Assembly (NCBI GenBank): GCA_002159155.1
Contig: LZRQ01000041.1
Span: 1 to 19,550, forward strand
Origin: Firmicutes bacterium ZCTH02-B6
GTDB taxonomy: Bacteria > Bacillota > Limnochordia > Limnochordales > ZCTH02-B6
DNA: 19,550 bases
Direction: 5' to 3'
Part shown: piece after piece, positions 7,595-13,623 of the stretch
Layout of the letters: the number at the start of each line of letters is the position of its first letter
Position numbering within the stretch: the stretch's first letter is position 1
The notes under the pieces: model-generated
What the model saw: the letters and a program-made list of their open reading frames with translations, nothing else
Database searches by the model: none
What the model was told of the DNA's origin: nothing
Program-made: the position numbers and the translations under genes

Positions 7595-8056
7595 TTGGAA
7601 CTGAGGGAACTCGTCAAAGGTGCTCTCATGGCCGGTGCAGGGATGCTCGAGCGGGCGCTGGGGGATTTGTCGGAAGAGGAAGCGGCCCAGCGGCCCCAAG
7701 GGTTGGCGCCCATTGTGTGGCAAGTGGGCCACCTGACCGTCAGTGAGGCCCGGATGGCGCAGCAGCTGACTGGAGTCGACATCGCGCTTCCGGAAAATTA
7801 TAAGGCTCTCTTTGAGTACGGCACGTCGGGTGAGGGCCCTCTGCCTTCCCTGGCGGAGGTACGGGAATACTTCGCCAAAGGCCAGCAGGCGCTGCTCCAA
7901 GCGGCCGAGGGTGACCTGTCGCGCGCCGTGGACGGCGGCCCGTTCTACTCCACGGTCGCCGGCGCCCTGTTGTTCGTCGACCGTCACCGCTGGTACCACA
8001 TCGGCAAGATCATGACCCTGCGCGGGCTACTACAGAAGCCCAGGCTGTTGGGATAA
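7595..8056 (+). CDS. DinB-family four-helix-bundle protein
   Basis: A 153-residue all-helical protein of the DinB/YfiT-like superfamily. The putative metal triad is His46 (WQVGHLTVSE), His131 and His135 (DRHRWYHIGKIMTLR), matching the family's H...HxxxH layout. Family knowledge: related proteins include metal-dependent thiol transferases (bacillithiol or mycothiol S-transferases) and DNA-damage-induced proteins of unknown activity. The start is TTG, chosen because of the GGAGGG site upstream. It diverges from the cystine transporter. A link through thiol metabolism (cystine uptake, thiol transferase) is possible but speculative. Its downstream neighbour is the decaying tail of CRISPR array 1. 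Confidence 0.82.
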   Translation: MELRELVKGALMAGAGMLERALGDLSEEEAAQRPQGLAPIVWQVGHLTVSEARMAQQLTGVDIALPENYKALFEYGTSGEGPLPSLAEVREYFAKGQQALLQAAEGDLSRAVDGGPFYSTVAGALLFVDRHRWYHIGKIMTLRGLLQKPRLLG

Positions 8057-8218
8057 CGCCCGCGGTGGTGGGGATGTGGCCCTTGTTTGCGTAAAGGTTC
8101 GGCTGCGTCCGCCCGGCGAGCGTAGTCCAACTGCTAGCCCGTGTACGTCCCGTATCTGAGTCCTCGTGATTCCCCTGTGCGCGGCGATAACAGCCTGATT
8201 CACGTAGGGCGAAAATGA

Positions 8219-8247
8219 AATGCCCTCCCGCCGGTGTCGGGGACGAA
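8219..8247 (-). repeat. decayed CRISPR repeat (oldest visible, array 1)
   Basis: This 29-nt segment matches the array 1 repeat at 15 positions, including the 8-nt block GGGGACGA. It ends exactly 122 nt (two 61-nt units) before the end of the first intact repeat. Sequence match alone would be marginal; the exact phase makes decay the best reading. The stretch 8057-8218 to its left holds nothing I recognise, and a further in-phase position (8158-8186) matches at only about the chance level. Confidence 0.5.
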
Positions 8248-8279
8248 GGACCTAGCCTCTCGGCATTCTCGCCGATTCG

Positions 8280-8308
8280 CGGTGCAGCCCGATGAGTATC
8301 AGGATGAC
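8280..8308 (-). repeat. decayed CRISPR repeat adjoining array 1
   Basis: This 29-nt segment is identical to repeat 2 of array 1 at 20 of 29 positions. It begins CGGT, ends GAC, and lies exactly 61 nt before the first intact repeat. The intervening 32-nt segment (8309-8340) would be a fossil spacer, and 8248-8279 a second. Decay at this end agrees with the leader being on the right. Confidence 0.7.
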
Positions 8309-8340
8309 GGCTGAACCGTTACGGAACCCGCCCGCCCGTT

Positions 8341-8847
8341 CGGTCCACCCCCACACGTGTGGGGACGACGCACGTGTCGTCCACGCTGGTCGGAGGCGCC
8401 TCGGTCCACCCCCACGCGTGTGGGGACGACCACAAAATGAGGCCGATTGGGCGTCCACATGTCCCACGCGTGTGGGGACGACGTTGGGGGCCTCCAAGAG
8501 CCATGCCTTGATGGCCCACATGTCCCACGCGTGTGGGGACGACGTCTTCAAACAGTAGTTCCATGCCCTCGCCGCCCCACATGTCCCACGCGTGTGGGGA
8601 CGACGACCGGCGCTTCCCCGCCGAGTACCTGGCGGCCCCACATGTCCCACGCGTGTGGGGACGACGCGGCTAGGCTCATGCGGGTGAAGCCGTAGTGCCC
8701 ACATGTCCCACGCGTGTGGGGACGACGGCAAGCCCCGCCTGTATGGCCCGCCGTACGTCCACATGTCCCACGCGTGTGGGGACGACGTTGGGCGCCTCCA
8801 ACAGCCAAGCCTTGATGGCCCACATGTCCCACACATGTGGGGACGAC
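8341..8847 (-). CRISPR. CRISPR array 1, nine repeats of two forms, downstream of cas6e
   Basis: Nine 28-29 nt repeats end at 8369, 8430, 8482, 8543, 8604, 8665, 8726, 8786 and 8847. Spacers are 31-32 nt except one of about 23 nt (8431-8453). The type I-E crRNA hairpin and handle read on the minus strand, co-directional with the cas genes. Repeats 1-2 have the ordinary form (beginning CGGTCCACCCCC). Repeats 3-9 share a variant beginning with C or T, then CCACATGTCCCACG. In the variant the last eight crRNA-repeat bases become CATGTGG plus G or A instead of GTGGACCG, and the stem closes with a C-A mismatch. Repeat 9 also has a changed loop (ACACATGT). Spacers 3 (8483-8514) and 8 (8787-8818) are 29/32 identical. 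The 66-nt gap to the cas6e stop (8848-8913) is less GC-rich and may hold a short leader, or the array may be read through from the operon. Confidence 0.95.
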
Positions 8848-8913
8848 ACTAACGAAACCCGCATTACTACGGTATCAGTCCGGCAAAATGTGGCTTTTAG
8901 TATCGGGAGCCTT

Positions 8914-9585
8914 CTACACCGGGCCGATAGAAAGCAGACCGCACCCGTAGGCCTTGCCTGGTCCGATCCCCCGTTCCAACGCATCGCGGAAGCGAGTAGG
9001 GTCTCGAACAATAAGACGCCCTTCAAAGAGGACACTCTGGAGTGTCCGGCCCGTACTGTGACTGTAAATCAGTTCACTAGCCCCCGTCGCGGTAACGGAG
9101 GCGTCCAGTATCTCGAAGCCGTGGTCGCCTGCCTTTCGCCGCAACCAGGCAAGCTGGGCATCGACGCCGGTGAGCGGAACCCGACGGCCGTTTCTCTTTT
9201 CACCATTAGGGCCCGACTTCGTATCGATCTTCCGTGTCGGGTTAGCCCGCAGCCGAAAGCGCAGGACTCTGCCTGCCTTTAAATTGGCGTAAGCGTGATC
9301 AACCGCTTTGACAGCTGGGTTCTCCCACCCGTCCTGGGCCAAATAGCCTTCCGGAAGAAAGCTCCAATCCGGAGCAACGCGGCTCTGCACGTAGAGCAGG
9401 ATCCGTCCCCCGCGTCGGTCAAACTCAAGCCGGTGCAGCACGCCCCAGTAGGAGCGCGCCTCAACTTCAGGGTCAATGACTGGCGGAAAGGCTCGCATAA
9501 TCGTGCGATGCAGCTCGTGCGGATCCCGCAAGTCCCTCTGGACAGCGGCGGACGACGGATTTAGCCTGAGCAGCGTAAGAAACAC
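8914..9585 (-). CDS. cas6e: Cas6e, CRISPR RNA endonuclease (type I-E)
   Basis: A 223-residue crRNA-processing nuclease and Cascade subunit. It cuts at the 3' base of the repeat hairpin, leaving the 8-nt 5' handle, and stays bound to the crRNA. The catalytic histidine is His26 in HELHRTIMRAFP, the position known for T. thermophilus Cas6e. The C-terminus has the glycine-rich RNA-binding loop GIGPGKAYGCGLL. I chose the GTG at 9585 because the protein then begins MFLTLLRLNPSS as in relatives, and GGGGG (9594-9598) is 8 nt upstream. A GTG at 9591 in the same frame adds two residues but would overlap the ribosome binding site. The first bases of the ribosome binding site are shared with the cas5e stop region. 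It is the last cas gene before array 1. Confidence 0.95.
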   Translation of the reverse strand: MFLTLLRLNPSSAAVQRDLRDPHELHRTIMRAFPPVIDPEVEARSYWGVLHRLEFDRRGGRILLYVQSRVAPDWSFLPEGYLAQDGWENPAVKAVDHAYANLKAGRVLRFRLRANPTRKIDTKSGPNGEKRNGRRVPLTGVDAQLAWLRRKAGDHGFEILDASVTATGASELIYSHSTGRTLQSVLFEGRLIVRDPTRFRDALERGIGPGKAYGCGLLSIGPV

Positions 9586-9597
9586 AAGCACCGCCCC

Positions 9598-10293
9598 CTA
9601 CGACCCTGCGACCTTTGGGACGAGAGGCTCGACCCGTACATACCGTCGACCAAACAACCGCCTAGCAAAGTCCAGCGGCTGGTCCATCCGCGGTTCCGCG
9701 CCCACCGGGTCGGTCGTCTCGATGATCAAGCGCATCTCCTGATCGTGGCGGGCCGCGAAGGGATAACTTGCCAGTGCGGTACGAAGATCAGAGTCTACTA
9801 ACCCATCTTTGAGGTACGGCGGGACACTCGGCAAGTATCCCTTTCGTCCAAGGTAAAGCTGCCAAACCGGGCTCTCGAGCGCACGTTGGATCTGCTCCAG
9901 GAGGTCCCTGTTCGGACTGAACAGGCCGACGGTAAAAGACGCGTCTTGCAGGAAATAGCGGTAGCTCATAACCGACCCAAACAGCCCGCCGTGCACGTGG
10001 GCGACACCGTACTTCTCACCCGCGAACCGCCCGCCACCCGCGGTTTGGAAGTCGACCGCAACCGTTCCCGCCCGGTCCGTGCGAACGCCCATCTGTAAGC
10101 TCGCAAGCGTCGCAAGGGAAGGCCACTGGCGTTCCGTACCAGGGATCTCCCTCCGTGGCTTGCCCAGTGCGGCGCAAATAAGCCCGATCACGCCCGATTT
10201 CGAGGGTTCCGTCCCGGTATCGCGCTGGGTAAAGCGGCTCGACGTACCCCACGACTGCATCGGGCCTTCAAGCCGGAGCAGCAAGGTTGGCAT
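9598..10293 (-). CDS. cas5e: Cas5e, Cascade subunit that grips the crRNA 5' handle
   Basis: A 231-residue RAMP protein opening MPTLLLRLEGPMQSWG, the conserved first strand and P-x-Q-S-W-G turn of Cas5e. It is followed by SRFTQRDTGTEPSKSGVIGLICAALG, the usual T-x-P-S-K-S-G-V-x-G-L block. Cas5e caps the Cas7 backbone and binds the 5' handle together with Cse1. I took ATG at 10293 because GGGGTGG (10299-10305) is correctly spaced and family members start here. GTG codons at 10302 and 10299 are in frame and would add two or three residues. The gene lies 11 nt after the cas7e stop on this start. The altered handles in array 1 are directly relevant to this subunit. Confidence 0.95.
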   Translation of the reverse strand: MPTLLLRLEGPMQSWGTSSRFTQRDTGTEPSKSGVIGLICAALGKPRREIPGTERQWPSLATLASLQMGVRTDRAGTVAVDFQTAGGGRFAGEKYGVAHVHGGLFGSVMSYRYFLQDASFTVGLFSPNRDLLEQIQRALESPVWQLYLGRKGYLPSVPPYLKDGLVDSDLRTALASYPFAARHDQEMRLIIETTDPVGAEPRMDQPLDFARRLFGRRYVRVEPLVPKVAGS

Positions 10294-10304
10294 CGGCACC
10301 ACCC

Positions 10305-11417
10305 CTAGGCCATAGCCGACGCTACCGCGGTCATCGTTGCTTCGATCAGTTTTGTCACGGACTTCTCTTGCGCGACCGGAGCCGGGATGTCCTCCAGGGG
10401 CAAGTACGTGGAGAGCCCCACGTAGGTCAAGGACTCGGTCCCGTACATGTCTCCCAATTGCGCGAAGTACGTCAGCAGCGCCTGAGCCGAAAGAAGCGTC
10501 AGATCGTCGTTGGCTGTCGGGCGAATCGGCTTTACAAAGGCATTGGCCAGTGACCAGAGGCCCTTTCGGCGAACGGTCACCATGACCAGTGCTGGGGGAT
10601 TCTGCGCTGCGGTGGCCGTCTGCTTACCCGACGGAACGGCGTGCACCATGCCCTCAAGAAAGGCGCGCAGCCCGCTGCGAGCCTTGTCCACATCTCCACC
10701 AAGGTTGGTCACCAATTGGCTCATATCGACATTCGCATAGCGGTAATAGCAAGCGCTGTTGTAGAGAATCGTGCCCAGCATACCTGCTCCGGCGCCTTCA
10801 TCCGACTCCTCCCTTTGCAGATCGTCAACGGCACTGTAGAAATCGAACTCCGTCGCGACCGCGTGGGTAGAAATCGCGTGGGCCATCTGAACCGCTGCGT
10901 CGATGTTCTTCTCAGGCTTGTCCGCGATCATCCGCCCAAAGAGAGCAACATCGACGGCACCGCCTCCGTCTAGGGCCGCCAGCAGTTGCGCCTGCAACGC
11001 CTTGTCTTGTTTCTGGTCACTGAGCAGGGCCTTCCGATGTTCAACCGCCAGTGTAGCCAGGCGGTCCATTTCCTGCTCTCCGAGAAAGAGCAGGTACTGA
11101 GTCTTTTCCTTGTCCAGTTTGAGCCCGAGGTGCTGAATGGCAGCCGCAGCCAGTTGGCCCGCTTCCTCCTGCGGAACGTTTCTGGCTAGGAGCCTTTCCA
11201 CAAGGGCCTCCTTCAACAGCCGGGTGCGCTGACCGAGTTGCTTTGAGGGAACAAGGGATTCCTCGCGAAAATACGTCCTTACGGCCCGCTTGAGGCACTG
11301 GCTCGAGATCCGGGCTCGCCGAACGCCGCCGAATTCGCAGGTCTTGGGAGCTCCCGTGTCGTCCCGGTTTAGGTTGGAGAGGGCGTAGTTCTGGATCACG
11401 TGAACCTCAACAAACAT
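10305..11417 (-). CDS. cas7e: Cas7e (Cse4/CasC), Cascade backbone subunit
   Basis: A 370-residue protein, the usual length for Cas7e. It begins MFVEVHVIQNYALSNLNRDD, followed by TGAPKTCEFGGVRRARISSQ and CLKRAVR, the family's signature N-terminus. Six copies normally polymerise along the crRNA spacer. The central insertion is the family's variable thumb and web region. The C-terminal half has the SGLRAFLEGMVHAVPSGKQ segment typical of the family. The ATG lies 3 nt after the cse2 stop (TAG-gcc-ATG) with GGAGGG about 8 nt upstream, so the two genes are probably translationally coupled. Nothing appears broken. Confidence 0.96.
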   Translation of the reverse strand: MFVEVHVIQNYALSNLNRDDTGAPKTCEFGGVRRARISSQCLKRAVRTYFREESLVPSKQLGQRTRLLKEALVERLLARNVPQEEAGQLAAAAIQHLGLKLDKEKTQYLLFLGEQEMDRLATLAVEHRKALLSDQKQDKALQAQLLAALDGGGAVDVALFGRMIADKPEKNIDAAVQMAHAISTHAVATEFDFYSAVDDLQREESDEGAGAGMLGTILYNSACYYRYANVDMSQLVTNLGGDVDKARSGLRAFLEGMVHAVPSGKQTATAAQNPPALVMVTVRRKGLWSLANAFVKPIRPTANDDLTLLSAQALLTYFAQLGDMYGTESLTYVGLSTYLPLEDIPAPVAQEKSVTKLIEATMTAVASAMA

Positions 11418-11420
11418 GGC

Positions 11421-12029
11421 CTATCCCTCCTGGCTGTGCTCGTCGGACGTAAAACCGTCTCCGTCATTGTCGCTCTCGTCACGCTCGGCGCGTTCACCGA
11501 CATAGAACGAACGGCTCCAATTCCATTGCACCCGGCGGTCCTCCCTGTCCCAGTGCCGGAGGTCCAGCAGGAGTTGCTCCCAGTCCACCGGGATCTCCTC
11601 AGACTTGAGAAGCCGGATGACCTGGCGCAAATGGTGAAACAGGTCCTCCGACCGGGCGGCCAATAGGGCATCCAGCCGGCGCTTCAGGGCTTCCGGGAGT
11701 TCCTTGTCGGGCTCCAGGTTCCCCCCGGCTTTCTTAAGGGCCAGCAATCTCAAGGACGCTCCAAGATTACGACGCCTACCGGCATTTTCTTCAGCGGGAA
11801 AAGAGCCCTGGTGGCTTGCAAACAAGATGGCCACCATTAGACGAATCTGCAATTCCTTTGTCGTCGCACCCTCGAGAAACCGCGGCGGTACCAGGCTGAA
11901 CAGCTCGTAGAACTGACTCGGTTCCAGCAGCATCCCCCGGCGCAGGGCAGCCAGCCGAGCGCGGTCCTGTTTCTTGACGAGTTCCTGAAGCCACTCAATG
12001 AAACTACTAGTTATCGTCGCCGTCGTCAT
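11421..12029 (-). CDS. cse2: Cse2 (Cas11e), small Cascade subunit
   Basis: A 202-residue, mainly helical protein at the position of cse2. It contains the family pattern F-I-E-W-L near the start, R-A-R-L-A-A-L-R-R, then the central A-S-L-R-L-L-A block. A late R-L-L-K-S-E-E-I-P-V-D-W-E-Q-L-L-L-D-L motif is followed by an N-W-x-R-x-F-Y segment. Two copies normally line the belly of Cascade and stabilise the R-loop. The ATG overlaps the 3' end of cse1 by 23 nt, and a GGAGGAG site lies just upstream inside cse1. The acidic 25-residue tail (ERDESDNDGDG) is longer than in E. coli and probably disordered. Confidence 0.93.
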   Translation of the reverse strand: MTTATITSSFIEWLQELVKKQDRARLAALRRGMLLEPSQFYELFSLVPPRFLEGATTKELQIRLMVAILFASHQGSFPAEENAGRRRNLGASLRLLALKKAGGNLEPDKELPEALKRRLDALLAARSEDLFHHLRQVIRLLKSEEIPVDWEQLLLDLRHWDREDRRVQWNWSRSFYVGERAERDESDNDGDGFTSDEHSQEG

Positions 12030-13623
12030 CCATCTCCTCCTCTCTGTCCATCGGGATTCGTGCTAGGCGCCGGCTGAAAGCGTCGTGAATTACAGTCAGA
12101 ATCTCCCATGGAGCGCCGCTTCCCCGCTGTGCAGCCAATGTGGCTTCAAATGCCGAACGGGCTGTCTTTCTCAACTGTGCCTGCCACTCGGACCTGACTT
12201 CATCAAACGCCCTTTCGGGGAGTGCGAACAATGCCTTGCGAAACGGGGCCTCCATGGCAGACCAATAACGAACAAGAACCTGATCCCCTCGAGCGATGTT
12301 GACCGCTTCCGACGGCACCTGCACTTTCGCGCGCCGGCCGAGGTGTAGATAGGCCAACGAGTCCCGGAGCTGTTGGCGCTCTGACAAGGCCCAATAGACC
12401 GCCTCGGTCGACCGCTTCAGCAAACTCTCGACCCAGGCCGCATCTTCCATCAATGTCCAAACGCGGTTCACGAGGTCGGGTTGATCCAAGATGGCCAGCG
12501 GCAGATGGATCTCCTCACGCCGCCACAGATCGATCTTGGCCGCCAATTGGGGATCGGTGGTCAACCCGCTGACTGCCAGCGACACCGACTTGGGCAACTG
12601 GATCGTTCCGAGGTCGCGCTCCCTTTGCCGCAGGGCGGCCAGCCACTTCAGCACCAACGTGTAGTCGTTATGTCCAAAAGCCGATTGGAGCAACACGTGG
12701 GTGAGGCGCCATGCAGCCCGGTCCTTCTGGAGACGCCGGGGCTGCCAACCGCTGCTCTTCTTGTCGTCAGTGCGAACGTAGCACTTGCCCGGGTCCACGC
12801 GTTGGCCATCCTTGGGTAAGCAGTACCGCTGGGCGATCTGACAGCCGGTTACGACCTGCCTATCCTGGTCAACAACCAGGTGAATGCGCCGGCTCTGCCA
12901 GGTAAGGTAGTGCAGGGGCCCGCGAACCGTCGTACCCTCTTTGACGGGCTCAGGAGGATCCGTCTCCTCCCAAAACGGGCGGTCCTCGTCAATGACAGGA
13001 GCAACCTGGTCCCAAAAGTGACGCGTCATCACGTTAAGCGCCAACGTTTCAAAGAGGTTCCGGCCGAGGACTTCGACGATGAACCCTTTCGTCAGCGGCG
13101 CGTCCATGCGGTTGAATGGTCGGCTGACGCCGCCTCCTACCGCAAAGGCCTGGTGGGCTAGAAGGTAACAGGCCGCCCGGTCCAACGGGAGGACCGTGTC
13201 GCCTTCTACACGGCCGTGGTCAAACAGGGCAGGGTTGTTGCCCGAGGCCGCCTCCAGCGCTAGCGCTGCCACAGGGTGAACCTTCTCATCGGGCATAAAC
13301 GGCACCTGATAAAATGGCCGCGTTGGGTGCAGGAGATCGAATTGTTCCTCCCGCCCCTCTCCGTAGGCCGCGATGGCCTCGCTGTCGAAACGCCCCGACT
13401 TCCAGAGTCGTTCCCAATCCCCACTGCTTTCCAGTGGGTGCGTGCGCCAAATTACGGCGAGGAGGAGCCGGTGCAGGGCCACCGTGATAAGCGGTGAGGG
13501 GTCGCTTACCCCGCGCAGCATGTGGGCCTGACGTAGCGCTTCTGGCAGGCTCACCTTGAGCAGGCGTCCTTCCAGATCTTCGACAGGGATCCAGGCCTCG
13601 GTCCAAAGCGAGAACCCGCTCAC
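12007..13623 (-). CDS. cse1: Cse1 (Cas8e), large Cascade subunit
   Basis: A 538-residue large subunit that reads the PAM, opens the target duplex and recruits Cas3. It begins MSGFSLWTEAWIPVEDLEGR, the standard Cse1 opening, and contains LLHPTRPFYQV (family H/F-D-P-x-R-P-F-Y-Q motif). The last 150 or so residues are helical, as in the C-terminal four-helix bundle, followed by an acidic tail. The GTG start at 13623 overlaps the cas2-cas3 stop as GTGA and has a perfect GGAGGT (13630-13635) 6 nt upstream. A longer reading from ATG at 13704 would add 27 low-complexity residues and overlap cas3 by 85 nt, so it was rejected. Confidence 0.95.
   Translation of the reverse strand: MSGFSLWTEAWIPVEDLEGRLLKVSLPEALRQAHMLRGVSDPSPLITVALHRLLLAVIWRTHPLESSGDWERLWKSGRFDSEAIAAYGEGREEQFDLLHPTRPFYQVPFMPDEKVHPVAALALEAASGNNPALFDHGRVEGDTVLPLDRAACYLLAHQAFAVGGGVSRPFNRMDAPLTKGFIVEVLGRNLFETLALNVMTRHFWDQVAPVIDEDRPFWEETDPPEPVKEGTTVRGPLHYLTWQSRRIHLVVDQDRQVVTGCQIAQRYCLPKDGQRVDPGKCYVRTDDKKSSGWQPRRLQKDRAAWRLTHVLLQSAFGHNDYTLVLKWLAALRQRERDLGTIQLPKSVSLAVSGLTTDPQLAAKIDLWRREEIHLPLAILDQPDLVNRVWTLMEDAAWVESLLKRSTEAVYWALSERQQLRDSLAYLHLGRRAKVQVPSEAVNIARGDQVLVRYWSAMEAPFRKALFALPERAFDEVRSEWQAQLRKTARSAFEATLAAQRGSGAPWEILTVIHDAFSRRLARIPMDREEEMDDDGDDN

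Noticed and set aside
8158..8186. A third fossil repeat to the left of array 1
   Set aside because: In phase, but only about 9 of 29 positions match, close to chance.
8252..9035. Long reading frames through array 1 rich in HTRGTCG- or PTRVGHV-like repeats
   Set aside because: They are translations of CRISPR repeats and spacers with a 61-nt period, not proteins.
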